A stretch of 64,000 nt of DNA, from the NCBI GenBank assembly GCA_947373155.1, contig CANBWO010000009.1, positions 1-64,000 of the forward strand. Reading direction: 5' to 3'. A model generated the notes under the pieces. That model saw nothing but the letters and a program-made list of their open reading frames with translations, ran no database searches and was not told the origin of the DNA. Origin of the DNA: Microbacteriaceae bacterium. Its GTDB lineage: Bacteria; Actinomycetota; Actinomycetes; Actinomycetales; Microbacteriaceae. This document shows positions 43,165-53,486 of this stretch, in pieces; positions within the stretch are counted from its first letter, which is position 1, and the number at the start of each line of letters is the position of its first letter. The translations under genes and the position numbers were made by a program.

Positions 43165-43615
43165 CCTACTTACTCAGATAACGCTTGCACTTCCACCAGG
43201 TCAGTATGAACGAGTCCAGACAGGGCTCGCAGACGCAGAAAATGATTTGACCAATGCGCGTCGGCATCTCGAATCCGCTCAAACAATAGCGAAGCTAGAC
43301 CCAGTGGGTTCTTACCAACTGGCTTATGACGCAGCAAGAAAATCTATTCAGGCAGTCCTTACCGCATTAGGGCTGCGCATCACTTCAGCAGGAGGACACT
43401 ATGGATTTGTCCGCGTTGCTGAGTCTGGGATTTTTGAGGCTCCTGCCTGGCGCGAGTTCAGAACCATGAGAATAGTTAGAAATCAAGTTGAGTATCCGGA
43501 AACGAGTGCGCCGTTGCTAGATGAGAAAACCGTGCGTTTCGCAATCGAATGTGACGACTACATGCAACAAGAGGCAACCCAGTTGCTTGATTCATTAGGC
43601 TCGTTGCATGCTTGA
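43154..43615 (+). CDS. HEPN-like domain protein (putative toxin)
   Basis: A 153-residue all-helical protein. AYDAARKSIQAVLTALGL (residues 57-74) and RTMRIVRNQVEYPE (residues 103-116) match the HEPN fold pattern, in which RN starts the catalytic Rx4-6H motif. The histidine is not present: Arg109-Asn110 is followed by Tyr114, a variant seen in some HEPN proteins, so RNase activity is uncertain. TTG start inside the upstream gene; no better start is visible. Its last eight bases overlap the next gene. Pairing with the nucleotidyltransferase supports a toxin-antitoxin or tRNA/RNA-modifying role. Confidence 0.72.
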   Translation: MKNSLLTQITLALPPGQYERVQTGLADAENDLTNARRHLESAQTIAKLDPVGSYQLAYDAARKSIQAVLTALGLRITSAGGHYGFVRVAESGIFEAPAWREFRTMRIVRNQVEYPETSAPLLDEKTVRFAIECDDYMQQEATQLLDSLGSLHA

Positions 43616-44156
43616 ACTTATCTTCTTTGCCGCTATCTCCAGCGATGGCTATCTCGCCGGGCCAGATGGCGACATGAGCTGGGCGGAAAAATACCTAGAC
43701 ACAGACGAGGATTACGGTTTTGTTGAACTGCTTGGTTCAACCAGCGCGGTTCTTATGGGCAGCAAGACTTTTGATTTCGAACTCGAGGCCATGGGAACCG
43801 AGCCAAGAGCCCTGCCGACCTACGTACTAACCAATAACCCCATGCGCTACGACGGCATAACCGACCAGTTTGTGCATCTGGTTGCCGGCCCAATTGATGG
43901 CGTGGTCGAGGAAATGAATCGGCATCTAAAGGGGCGCATCTTGGTGATGGGCGGAGCCGACGTGGTTCGCCAGCTAATCGATGCAGGATTACTGGACCAG
44001 GTGCGGCTCTTTGTTACCCCGGATCAACTAGGTGGAGGCCGGGCGCTTTTTGAGCAGGAACTCGAAGGCGCCCTTGCAGCCTTTGCGCTAGCCGAAACTC
44101 GAACTTTCAAAACCGGTCTGGTGGAGCGCGACTACCGCGTTAAGCGCTCGAACTAA
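43608..44156 (+). CDS. dihydrofolate reductase/RibD C-terminal family protein
   Basis: A 182-residue reductase-like protein. LIFFAAISSDGYLAGPDGDMSW is the N-terminal signature in part (AAISSDGYLAGPDG), then VLMGSKTFDFELEA and GRILVMGGADVVRQLIDAG. It resembles the RibD C-terminal/DHFR-like family found in many actinobacteria, likely NAD(P)H dependent with unknown substrate. ATG overlaps the HEPN gene stop by eight bases, so it may be transcribed with the preceding pair, although it is common on its own. A terminator follows. Confidence 0.88.
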   Translation: MLELIFFAAISSDGYLAGPDGDMSWAEKYLDTDEDYGFVELLGSTSAVLMGSKTFDFELEAMGTEPRALPTYVLTNNPMRYDGITDQFVHLVAGPIDGVVEEMNRHLKGRILVMGGADVVRQLIDAGLLDQVRLFVTPDQLGGGRALFEQELEGALAAFALAETRTFKTGLVERDYRVKRSN

Positions 44157-44167
44157 AGGCAAAATGC

Positions 44168-44200
44168 AAAAAGGGCCCCGCCTAAGCGGAGCCCTTTTTT
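44168..44200. terminator. bidirectional terminator before ilvC
   Basis: Stem AAAAAGGGC/GCCCTTTTT with an inner CCGC/GCGG stem, CTAA loop and one C-A mismatch, ending in a T tract. It lies between the convergent reductase and ilvC genes. Confidence 0.92.
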
Positions 44201-44213
44201 GTAGTTCTAGAGA

Positions 44214-45281
<1,068 letters not shown>

Positions 45282-45311
45282 TTACTAGTTGGGGGTGGAA
45301 CTAAGACTTTG

Positions 45312-45818
45312 TTACTTGAGGACCTTTTCGGTGATCGACTTTGAGCCACGGCCCATTGCCAAAACGCCAGACTGGACCAACTCTTTAATGCCGAATGGCT
45401 CAAGGACCTTGATAAACGCAGCGCACTTAGCTGTGTCGCCGGTGACCTCAATGATTAGTGCATCGCTCACTACATCGATGACGCGTGCACGGAACAAGGT
45501 TACCGCTTCTAGGACCTGACCACGAGTTGTGGCGTCGGTTTTGACCTTGATTAGCATGTGATCGCGCTGAACTGCCTGCTCCGGCTCCAGCTCAACCACC
45601 TTGATTACATTGATGAGTTTGTTGAGCTGCTTGGTGACCTGCTCTAGCGGAGCACCTTCCACTCCAACCACAACGGTGATGCGGCTCAGGCCTTCGATTT
45701 CGGAAATACCAACGGCCAGCGACTCAATGTTGAATCCACGGCGTGCGAATAGACCTGCTACACGGGTAAGAAGACCTGGCTTGTCTTCTACAAGCAACGA
45801 AAGAACGTGACGGCTCAT
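45312..45818 (-). CDS. ilvN: acetolactate synthase small subunit
   Basis: A 168-residue regulatory subunit. The ACT domain begins HVLSLLVEDKPGLLTRVAGLFARRGFNIESL in pieces, and the C-terminal half follows. It confers valine feedback inhibition on IlvB. GGAG five bases upstream of the ATG overlaps the end of ilvB (GGAGTAAAAATG), coupling the subunits. Confidence 0.97.
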   Translation of the reverse strand: MSRHVLSLLVEDKPGLLTRVAGLFARRGFNIESLAVGISEIEGLSRITVVVGVEGAPLEQVTKQLNKLINVIKVVELEPEQAVQRDHMLIKVKTDATTRGQVLEAVTLFRARVIDVVSDALIIEVTGDTAKCAAFIKVLEPFGIKELVQSGVLAMGRGSKSITEKVLK

Positions 45819-45820
45819 TT

Positions 45821-47575
45821 TTACTCCTCACCATCCCAAACCGGTGCTGCATCTCTGGCGTACTTGACCTCATCGTTTGAAACACCGGCGGAGACCATCG
45901 GCCAAACCATGGCGTCTCGGCTCACGATGAAGTCGATAACAACCGGACGGTCGTTGGTTTCGATTGCCAACTTGATGGCGGCATCGATGTCATCTTCTTT
46001 TTCAACGCGGATGCCAAGGCAACCGTAGGCGTCGGCCAACTTCACAAAGTCGGGAACCATCAGTGCGTCGGTTCCGGTGTGCAAATCGGTGTTGCTGTAA
46101 CGCTCGTTGTAGAACAGGGTCTGCCACTGGCGAACCATTCCCAGCGAAGAGTTGTTGATGATCGCAACCTTGATTGGAATGTTGTTGATTGTGCAGGTAG
46201 CCAACTCCTGGTTGGTCATCTGGAAGCAACCATCGCCGTCGATTGCCCAAACCAAACGATCTGGCTGAGCCACCTTGGCACCCATTGCGGCAGGAACCGA
46301 GTAACCCATGGTTCCGGCACCGCCCGAGTTCAACCAGGAGTTTGGGCGCTCATACTTGATGAACTGCGCAGACCACATCTGGTGCTGGCCAACACCTGCG
46401 GCGTAGATAGCCTCAGGTCCGCTCAGGGCGCCGATGCGCTCGATCACATGCTGCGGGCTAAGTTTGCCGTCTTCTACGTGGGTGTAGCCAAGCGGGTAAC
46501 GTTCAACTAGGCCATCGATGAATTGCCACCATTCTGCGATGTCAGGTTTCTTGGAAGCAATCACAGTCTTAAGTTCGGCGTTTAGCTCGGTGATTACCTC
46601 GCGGGCATCGCCCACGATTGGCACATCGGCGAAACGAATCTTGCCAATCTCGGCAGGGTCTACATCTACGTGAATAACCTTGGCGCCAACAGCGAAGCTC
46701 TTAACATCTCCGGTTACGCGGTCGTCGAAACGAGCACCCAGGGTAATCAGAAGGTCGCTCTTTTGCAGTGCGGTAACCGCAGGAACGGTTCCGTGCATGC
46801 CAGGCATTCCCAGGTTCTGGTGGTGCGAGTCAGGGAAAGCACCGCGAGCCATAAGAGTGGTTACAACCGGTGCCCCGATTAGTTCGGCTAGCTGAAGCAA
46901 CTCTTTGTGCGCTCCCGAGCGGATAATTCCGCCACCAACATAAAGAACTGGCTTCTTTGAGTCGACAATCAGCTGTGCCGCAGCCTGAATCTGCTTGCCG
47001 TGTGGCTTGGTTACAGGCTTGTAGCCAGGAAGATCAACCTTTGGCGGCCAGATAAATGGCGCCTTCTTGTTCTGAGCATCCTTGGTGATGTCTACAAGAA
47101 CCGGGCCAGGACGACCGGTGGTGGCAATCAAAACAGCAGATGCCAAAACCTCAGGGATGTCCTCTGGCTTGGTGACCAAGAACGAATGCTTGGTGATTGG
47201 CATTGTGATTCCAACGATGTCCGCCTCTTGGAACGCGTCGGTTCCAATCAGGGTGGAGCCCACCTGGCCGGTGATAGCCAACAGTGGAACAGAGTCCATG
47301 TGGGCGTCGGCGATGGCGGTTACCAGGTTGGTGGCACCGGGACCTGAGGTTGCAATGCAAACACCCAGTTTTCCCGAAGCCGAGGCATAGCCTTCGGCAG
47401 CGTGACCAGCACCCTGCTCGTGGCGAACCAAAATGTGGCGGATCTTCTTGGAGTCCATCAATGGGTCGTAGGTTGGCAAAATAGCGCCGCCCGGGAGACC
47501 AAAGATGTGCTCAATGCCGAGCATCTCGAGCGATCGAATGATCGCCTGAGCGCCGGTGAGAATCTCGGTAGTCAT
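45821..47575 (-). CDS. ilvB: acetolactate synthase large subunit
   Basis: A 584-residue TPP-dependent enzyme. The catalytic glutamate is in [15 protein letters not shown] and the TPP/Mg motif in [15 protein letters not shown] with the NN ending in VAIINN. FAD-binding central domain present. It condenses pyruvate for valine/leucine and pyruvate with 2-ketobutyrate for isoleucine. GAGGG nine bases before the ATG. ilvB-ilvN-ilvC lie in the classic order. Confidence 0.97.
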   Translation of the reverse strand: MTTEILTGAQAIIRSLEMLGIEHIFGLPGGAILPTYDPLMDSKKIRHILVRHEQGAGHAAEGYASASGKLGVCIATSGPGATNLVTAIADAHMDSVPLLAITGQVGSTLIGTDAFQEADIVGITMPITKHSFLVTKPEDIPEVLASAVLIATTGRPGPVLVDITKDAQNKKAPFIWPPKVDLPGYKPVTKPHGKQIQAAAQLIVDSKKPVLYVGGGIIRSGAHKELLQLAELIGAPVVTTLMARGAFPDSHHQNLGMPGMHGTVPAVTALQKSDLLITLGARFDDRVTGDVKSFAVGAKVIHVDVDPAEIGKIRFADVPIVGDAREVITELNAELKTVIASKKPDIAEWWQFIDGLVERYPLGYTHVEDGKLSPQHVIERIGALSGPEAIYAAGVGQHQMWSAQFIKYERPNSWLNSGGAGTMGYSVPAAMGAKVAQPDRLVWAIDGDGCFQMTNQELATCTINNIPIKVAIINNSSLGMVRQWQTLFYNERYSNTDLHTGTDALMVPDFVKLADAYGCLGIRVEKEDDIDAAIKLAIETNDRPVVIDFIVSRDAMVWPMVSAGVSNDEVKYARDAAPVWDGEE

Positions 47576-47625
47576 GATTAATTACCCTCGTTAGCTAAAT
47601 ACGAAAAATCGGATTTGGAAACGAA

Positions 47626-49317
47626 CTAGCCGCAGTACGCACCCTCTGCTGCAGAGTGTACGAGCTTCGAATACTTCGCGAGAACGCCGCGAGTGTAGCG
47701 CGGTGGAAGAGGAGCCCAGTCTGCTTTACGGGCTTCCAGCTCTTCTGGCTCAACGAGTAGTTCGAGCGAACGAGCAGCGATGTCGACTCGAATTAAGTCT
47801 CCATCGCGAACCAGAGCAATGGGTCCGCCATCGGTAGCCTCTGGAGCAATGTGTCCGATGCAAAGGCCGGTTGTGCCGCCTGAGAATCGTCCGTCTGTTA
47901 ATAGTAGAACATCTTTGCCCAAACCGGCACCCTTAATTGCTCCGGTGATAGCAAGCATCTCGCGCATACCCGGTCCACCCTTAGGGCCTTCGTAGCGGAT
48001 TACAACCACGTCTCCGGCACCAATCTTGCCCTCGGTAAGAGCATCCATGGCTGCGGCTTCGCGCTCGAAAACGCGAGCTGGTCCTGTGAACTCTTCTAGG
48101 TCGAAGCCCGCGGTCTTGACAACTGCACCCTCTGGGGCCATAGTTCCGTGCAGAACTGCGATTCCACCGGTCTTGTGAATCGGGTTGTTCATGGCACGAA
48201 TAATGTGGCCGTCTGGGTCTGGCGGGTTGATGCCTTCTAGGTTCTCGGCCAAAGTCTTACCGGTTACGGTGAGGGCATCGCCGTGCAGTAGCCCTGCGTC
48301 TAGCAGCGCCTTCATAAGAACTGGTACACCGCCAACGCGGTCTACGTCTGCCATCACGTACTGGCCGAATGGCTTGAGGTCTCCGAGGTGAGGCACCTTG
48401 TCTGCGATGCGGTTGAAGTCAGAAAGCTGAAGATCCACCTCTGCCTCGCGAGCGATTGCCAACAGGTGAAGAACGGCGTTGGTGGATCCACCAAATGCCA
48501 TGGTCACCGCAATAGCGTTCTCGAAAGCCTTCTTGGTAAGAATCTGGCGTGCGGTGATTCCCTTGGCGATTAGGTTTACCACTGCTTCACCCGAACGGTG
48601 TGCCCAGTTGTCGCGGCGGCGGTCGGCCGAGCCAGGCGACGCCGAACCAGGAAGGCTCATGCCCAACGCCTCGGCTGCCGCTGCCATTGTGTTTGCCGTG
48701 TACATGCCGCCGCAGGCACCTTCGCCAGGGCAAATAGCGCGCTCAATGCGGTCTAGGTCTTCAAGGCTCATCTTGCCGGCCTTGCAAGCACCAACTGCCT
48801 CAAAGGCATCGATGATGGTCACCTGCTTTTCGGTGCCGTCTTCAAGCTTTACCCATCCCGGAGCAATCGATCCTGCGTAGAGGAATACCGAGGCCAGGTC
48901 CAGACGTGCGGCTGCCATGAGCATGCCAGGAAGTGACTTGTCGCAACCAGCCAAAAGCACCGAGCCATCGAGGCGCTCGGCCTGCATCACGGTCTCGACC
49001 GAGTCGGCGATCACCTCACGGGAAACCAACGAGAAGTGCATTCCCTCGTGACCCATGCTGATTCCATCGGAAACCGAAATAGTTCCGAACTCAAGTGGGT
49101 AGCCGTTAGCGGCGTGAACACCCTGCTTGGCTGCATCGGCTAAGCGGTCCAGCGAAAGGTTGCAAGGGGTCACCTCGTTCCAAGAACTGGCGACACCAAT
49201 TTGTGGCTTGACCCAGTCTTCGTCTCCCATACCAACAGCGCGGAGCATTCCGCGAGCGGCTGCGCGCTCAATTCCATCGGTGACAACGTGACTACGAGGC
49301 TTCATATTGCTAGGCAT
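47626..49317 (-). CDS. ilvD: dihydroxy-acid dehydratase
   Basis: A 563-residue Fe-S dehydratase. Cysteines lie in [24 protein letters not shown] and [12 protein letters not shown], the cluster ligands of the family. Catalytic serine region [17 protein letters not shown]. It forms the 2-keto acids that IlvE aminates. ATG start with TAGACT ending six bases upstream, so it can start its own leaderless transcript; the gap to ilvB is 50 bases. Confidence 0.97.
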   Translation of the reverse strand: MPSNMKPRSHVVTDGIERAAARGMLRAVGMGDEDWVKPQIGVASSWNEVTPCNLSLDRLADAAKQGVHAANGYPLEFGTISVSDGISMGHEGMHFSLVSREVIADSVETVMQAERLDGSVLLAGCDKSLPGMLMAAARLDLASVFLYAGSIAPGWVKLEDGTEKQVTIIDAFEAVGACKAGKMSLEDLDRIERAICPGEGACGGMYTANTMAAAAEALGMSLPGSASPGSADRRRDNWAHRSGEAVVNLIAKGITARQILTKKAFENAIAVTMAFGGSTNAVLHLLAIAREAEVDLQLSDFNRIADKVPHLGDLKPFGQYVMADVDRVGGVPVLMKALLDAGLLHGDALTVTGKTLAENLEGINPPDPDGHIIRAMNNPIHKTGGIAVLHGTMAPEGAVVKTAGFDLEEFTGPARVFEREAAAMDALTEGKIGAGDVVVIRYEGPKGGPGMREMLAITGAIKGAGLGKDVLLLTDGRFSGGTTGLCIGHIAPEATDGGPIALVRDGDLIRVDIAARSLELLVEPEELEARKADWAPLPPRYTRGVLAKYSKLVHSAAEGAYCG

Positions 49318-49323
49318 TGTTCA

Positions 49324-49329
49324 AGTCTA
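49324..49329 (-). promoter_or_regulatory. -10 TAGACT for leaderless ilvD
   Basis: TAGACT on the minus strand ends exactly six bases before the ilvD ATG. It is paired with a divergent corA promoter in a 71-base gap. Confidence 0.55.
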
Positions 49330-49376
49330 AACCTTAAGTGCGCCGATTTCTCGGGGCTTAAGTAAGGCTATTTGCC

Positions 49377-49382
49377 TAAGAT
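49377..49382 (+). promoter_or_regulatory. -10 TAAGAT for leaderless corA
   Basis: TAAGAT ends exactly six bases before the corA ATG at 49389. Confidence 0.5.
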
Positions 49383-49388
49383 GAAGGC

Positions 49389-50363
49389 ATGCAGCAGAGC
49401 CGAATTTACATTGATGGAATCTTGGTCGACGGCGACGTCACGCTTGGCAATCTGAAGAACTTTCGGCGAAAGCGAAAGAGCGCCATTTGGGTCGACCTGG
49501 TAAACCCAACTCCAACCGACTTGGAACACCTGGGGCAAGAACTTGGGCTGCATCCGCTTGCGGTCGAAGACGCCCTGGTTGGTCGCCAACGAGCCAAGCT
49601 CGAACACTACGACAGCCACCTATTCATCAATGCCTATTCGGCTTCCTGGGACTCCGATGCCGACAAACTCACCACCTGCGAACTAAGTGTGTTTGTGACT
49701 CAAAACGCACTGATTACCGTTCGCGACGACGACAGCTTTGACATCACATCGCTGACTAGGCGCTGGGACGACAGCGCCACCATGGCCGAGATGGGTGTGG
49801 CGTTTTTGCTTTGGGGTCTGCTGGATGTGATTGTGGATGGCTACTTTGAGGTAGTCGAGAAACTAGATCTAGAAGTTGACGAGCTTGAAGACCTACTTTT
49901 CACCGACAACCAAATGCACAGCCAGGAGATTCAAAAGCGCACCTATAAGTTGCGTAAAGCACTGGTCACACTCAGGCGCGTGGCAATCCCGATGCGCGAA
50001 ATCGTGAACCCGCTGGTTCGCCGCGACACCCAGGTTATTGGCGGCGAAATGATGCCCTACTTCCAGGACATCTATGACCACGTAATGCGCGTTGCCGACT
50101 GGACCGACTCTCTTCGCGATCTGGTAACCACTCTTTTGGAAACCAATCTCACTATCCAGGGAAATCGCATGAACCTGGTGATGAAGAAGGTAACCAGCTG
50201 GGCGGCGATCATTGCGGTTCCGACTGCAATCACGGGCTGGTTTGGGCAAAACGTTCCTTATGTTGGCTTTGGAACAGCCTGGGGAGTCTGGGAATCATTG
50301 GGGTCGATTGTGGTGGTTTCCACAGTGCTTTACTGGGCCTTTAGAAGAAACGATTGGTTGTAG
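49389..50363 (+). CDS. corA: CorA family magnesium/cobalt transporter
   Basis: A 324-residue CorA protein. A large N-terminal cytoplasmic domain and long helix are followed by two C-terminal membrane helices with a GxN signature (WFGQN) between them. It imports Mg2+ as a pentamer. Leaderless start. Its TAG stop is also the start of the crtB -10, so a channel gene and carotenoid genes are physically interlocked. Confidence 0.94.
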   Translation: MQQSRIYIDGILVDGDVTLGNLKNFRRKRKSAIWVDLVNPTPTDLEHLGQELGLHPLAVEDALVGRQRAKLEHYDSHLFINAYSASWDSDADKLTTCELSVFVTQNALITVRDDDSFDITSLTRRWDDSATMAEMGVAFLLWGLLDVIVDGYFEVVEKLDLEVDELEDLLFTDNQMHSQEIQKRTYKLRKALVTLRRVAIPMREIVNPLVRRDTQVIGGEMMPYFQDIYDHVMRVADWTDSLRDLVTTLLETNLTIQGNRMNLVMKKVTSWAAIIAVPTAITGWFGQNVPYVGFGTAWGVWESLGSIVVVSTVLYWAFRRNDWL

Positions 50364-50366
50364 CCT
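50361..50366 (+). promoter_or_regulatory. -10 TAGCCT of crtB formed from the corA stop codon
   Basis: The corA TAG stop (50361-50363) is the first half of TAGCCT, which ends six bases before the crtB ATG. Third example of this arrangement. Confidence 0.5.
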
Positions 50367-50372
50367 CTTAGT

Positions 50373-51269
50373 ATGAACGCGCCAGAAGCCACCAAGGACC
50401 CGACTGGGCTTTCTCTTTATACTTTGGCTGCCGAGCGCAGCAGCAACCAGGTAATCGCCGCTTACAGCACCAGTTTTGGCTGGGCAACCAAGTTGCTTGG
50501 CGGGCCTGTGCGCCAAAGTGTGAAAAACATATACGCACTGGTGCGAGTAGCCGATGAAATCGTAGATGGGGCCGCGGCAGAAGCTGCTTCCAAGGGCGGA
50601 AAAGTGATTCCGGCTCAGCAGCTAGACGACCTAGAGGCCGAGGTTTACGCCGCGCTCAGCAATGGTTTTAGCACCAATCTGGTGGTTCACGCTTTTGCGT
50701 TGACCGCAAACGAAACCGGCTTTGGAAAAGACCTAATCGAGCCGTTTTTCTGGTCTATGCGCCAGGACCTCACGGTTCAGGAATACGACCAAGCCGGCTT
50801 CGAACGCTATGTCTACGGAAGCGCCGAAGTGGTTGGACTCATGTGTCTGGCTGCATTCATTAAATTCGGCGGGGTTCAGTACACCCAGGAACAGAAGCTT
50901 GAACTAGCACTCGGAGCAAGGGCCTTGGGAGCCGCGTTTCAAAAGGTGAATTTTTTGCGAGACCTCGCTGCGGACTTTAAAGCGCTCGGGCGTAGTTACT
51001 TTCCAGGAGTGTCTGTAACCAGCTTTGACGAAAACCAAAAGTCAGCGCTAGTTGCGGACATTCAAAATGACATCGAAGTTGCATTGCGGCAGGTGGCGAA
51101 TCTGCCAAAGTCTTCATCGATGGCGGTAAAGGCTGTTCTCATGCTCTTTGCCGAACTCAACCAAAAGATTTCCAGAACCCCAGCGAACCAGTTGGTGCAA
51201 AAGCGCATTCGCGTTACCGACGGTAAAAAACTTGTGATTCTGGCCCAAGCGTATTTCGGAGTGAAATAA
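50373..51269 (+). CDS. crtB: phytoene synthase
   Basis: A 298-residue head-to-head prenyl synthase. The first aspartate motif is VRVADEIVDG and the second is in NFLRDLAADFKALGRSYFPG in part (RDLAAD, GRSYFPG). It condenses two GGPP to phytoene (C40). First gene of the crtB-crtI-crtYe-crtYf-crtEb operon. The GGPP synthase gene (crtE) is not adjacent. Confidence 0.95.
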   Translation: MNAPEATKDPTGLSLYTLAAERSSNQVIAAYSTSFGWATKLLGGPVRQSVKNIYALVRVADEIVDGAAAEAASKGGKVIPAQQLDDLEAEVYAALSNGFSTNLVVHAFALTANETGFGKDLIEPFFWSMRQDLTVQEYDQAGFERYVYGSAEVVGLMCLAAFIKFGGVQYTQEQKLELALGARALGAAFQKVNFLRDLAADFKALGRSYFPGVSVTSFDENQKSALVADIQNDIEVALRQVANLPKSSSMAVKAVLMLFAELNQKISRTPANQLVQKRIRVTDGKKLVILAQAYFGVK

Positions 51270-52853
51270 ATGGCTAAGACTGCGATTGTCATCGGCGGCG
51301 GCATCGGCGGGTTGGCAACAGCTGCTCTGCTAGCCAAGGCTGGCATGAAGGTGAAACTTTTTGAAGCCCGCGAAAAAGTCGGTGGCCGCGCCTACCTGTG
51401 GGAACAGGATGGCTTCAAGTTCGACATGGGCCCTAGCTGGTACCTGATGCCAGATGCGTTCGACCAGTTTTTCAAACTCATGGGCACCACCTCGGCGGCA
51501 GAGTTGGATTTGGTTCGACTAGATCCGGCTTACCAAACCCGCAACGAAGGCAGCCCCGACGTGCTTTTGGTGCGAGATAACGTTGCCGACAACAAGGCTC
51601 TCTTTGAGAGTCTGGAACCTGGTTCGGGCCAGCGCCTTCAGGCCTACCTTGACAGCGCTCAGGAAACCTACGACCTGGCCAAAGAACACTTTCTGTACAC
51701 CAACTTCACCAACACCAATTCGTTTACTAACCCAGCGGTTCTCAAAAAGGCCGGCACGTTTGTAAAGCACCTGCTGACTTCGCTCGACTCCTTTGCAGGC
51801 TCTCACGTGAAAGATTCAAGGCTCCGCAAGATCCTGGATTTCCCAGCGGTTTTCCTGGGGGCTTCGCCATTTGACACCCCATCGATGTATCACCTGATGA
51901 CTCACATTGACATGAATGTTGGAGTGTTCTATCCCATGGGTGGCCTCTACACGATCATCGAAGCAATCGAGCGTTTGGCGATAAAGCACGGTGTTGAGAT
52001 TCACACCAACTCCCCTGTTACTAAGATTCTGGTCGGTTCCGATTCCAAGGTTCAAGGCGTTCAGGTTGGCGGCGCTCAAATCCACGGAGACATCGTGGTT
52101 GGAAACGCAGACCTGCACCACCTAGAGACCCAACTACTCGAGCCAAAGCACCAGACCCTGCCAGCCAAATGGTGGGAAAAGCGCGTTCCCGGGCCAAGCG
52201 CAGTTTTGCTTTATCTGGGAGTCAAGGGCGAGCTTCCTCAGCTAAACCACCACACACTTTTGTACACCGAGGACTGGGCCAGCAACTTTAGCGAGGTCTT
52301 TCACAAGGCAGACGGCAAACGCAAGGTCCCTAACCCGGCTTCGCTTTACATCTGCAAGCCGAGCGCAACCGACCCTTCGGTTGCTCCGGAGGGATTCGAG
52401 AACGTTTTCGTTCTGGTTCCTATCGCGGCCGACCCGAGCATTGGCGGTGGCGGAATCAACGGCTCTGGCGACCCTGCTTTTGAAGCGGCTGCAGACAAGG
52501 TAATTCAGCAAATCGCCGACTGGTGTCACATTCCGGACCTCGCAGAACGAATCGTGTTGCGTCGCAGCATGGGACCGGCCGATTTCGTACGCGAGCTAAA
52601 CGCCTGGAGCGGAACCGCGCTGGGAATGGCACACACCCTGCGCCAGAGCGCGTTCTTTAGACCCCGAAACGTAAGCTCCAAGGTCAAGGGTCTTTACTAC
52701 GCCGGCCACCACTCGGTTCCGGGTATCGGCTTACCAATGTGCCTAATCGGCGCAGAACTGGTTTACAAGAGACTCATCGATGACCACTCGGCCGGGCCAA
52801 TCCCGAATGAAATCCAACCGCTCAGTGAAAACCAATGGAAGGGCATCAAGTAG
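51270..52853 (+). CDS. crtI: phytoene desaturase
   Basis: A 527-residue FAD enzyme. N-terminal dinucleotide motif IVIGGGIGGLATAALL, then RVGGRAYLWEQDGFKF-like segment and a C-terminal GLYYAGHHSVPGIGLPM motif. It introduces double bonds to make lycopene from phytoene. The ATG abuts the crtB stop with no gap; GGAG lies about nine bases upstream. Confidence 0.96.
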   Translation: MAKTAIVIGGGIGGLATAALLAKAGMKVKLFEAREKVGGRAYLWEQDGFKFDMGPSWYLMPDAFDQFFKLMGTTSAAELDLVRLDPAYQTRNEGSPDVLLVRDNVADNKALFESLEPGSGQRLQAYLDSAQETYDLAKEHFLYTNFTNTNSFTNPAVLKKAGTFVKHLLTSLDSFAGSHVKDSRLRKILDFPAVFLGASPFDTPSMYHLMTHIDMNVGVFYPMGGLYTIIEAIERLAIKHGVEIHTNSPVTKILVGSDSKVQGVQVGGAQIHGDIVVGNADLHHLETQLLEPKHQTLPAKWWEKRVPGPSAVLLYLGVKGELPQLNHHTLLYTEDWASNFSEVFHKADGKRKVPNPASLYICKPSATDPSVAPEGFENVFVLVPIAADPSIGGGGINGSGDPAFEAAADKVIQQIADWCHIPDLAERIVLRRSMGPADFVRELNAWSGTALGMAHTLRQSAFFRPRNVSSKVKGLYYAGHHSVPGIGLPMCLIGAELVYKRLIDDHSAGPIPNEIQPLSENQWKGIK

Positions 52854-52856
52854 CCG

Positions 52857-53165
52857 ATGCCTGGGGCGTATTTAATCGCGCTTTCGCTTAGCGTTTTGGG
52901 CCTGGCGGGGATCGACCGCAGGCACAAAATAGCTTTCTTTAACCAACCCAAAAGGGCGGGGCTGACCCTGGGCGCTGCCGTTCCGTTTTTTCTGCTTTGG
53001 GATTTGAGCGGTATTTGGTTCGGAGTGTTTTTTGAGCAAAACAAAAGCTTCTCGGTTGGGCTGGATCTGCTGCCAAATCTGCCAATCGAAGAGCCAGTCT
53101 TTCTGCTCTTGCTTTCCTACACGCTCCTGATCACCTACCTTTTAGCAGAACGCAGGCGCAAATGA
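52857..53165 (+). CDS. crtYe: C50 carotenoid epsilon-cyclase subunit
   Basis: A 102-residue membrane protein with three hydrophobic segments and the motif PIEEPVFLLLLSYT, which defines heterodimeric lycopene cyclase subunits. It pairs with the next gene to cyclise flavuxanthin-like ends. Gene overlap with crtYf is four bases (ATGA). Confidence 0.9.
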   Translation: MPGAYLIALSLSVLGLAGIDRRHKIAFFNQPKRAGLTLGAAVPFFLLWDLSGIWFGVFFEQNKSFSVGLDLLPNLPIEEPVFLLLLSYTLLITYLLAERRRK

Positions 53166-53482
53166 CCTGGCTTTATTTGGGCATCAATGCCACGTTCACG
53201 CTGTTGGCTCTAGTTGCCGTTTTTCCCGTGGCCAAAGACCTTAGAGTTCGTCCCTGGCTAGTTTCCGCTTTGTTGGTTGGGCTGCTAACCCTGGTGTTCG
53301 ACAACCTGATTGTGGGTCTCGAAATTGTGGGTTACAACCCATCGTTGATTAGCGGGCTCAGGTTGGGCTACGCACCTATCGAAGACTTTGGATACCTCTT
53401 GACCGGATCGGTTTTGATACCCGCACTATGGCAACGTTTTGGCAAAGTTGGCAAGTCGGTAAGTCAAATAGGCAAAGATTAG
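53162..53482 (+). CDS. crtYf: C50 carotenoid epsilon-cyclase subunit
   Basis: A 106-residue membrane protein with three helices and the matching PIEDFGYLLTGSVLIP motif. Together with CrtYe it forms the heterodimeric cyclase, epsilon or gamma type as in decaprenoxanthin or sarcinaxanthin synthesis. Ring type cannot be told from the sequence alone. Confidence 0.9.
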   Translation: MTWLYLGINATFTLLALVAVFPVAKDLRVRPWLVSALLVGLLTLVFDNLIVGLEIVGYNPSLISGLRLGYAPIEDFGYLLTGSVLIPALWQRFGKVGKSVSQIGKD

Positions 53483-53486
53483 AAAC

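Noticed and set aside
47576-47625. Attenuator or leader peptide for ilvB
   Set aside because: No run of branched-chain codons or T-box could be found in the short gap.
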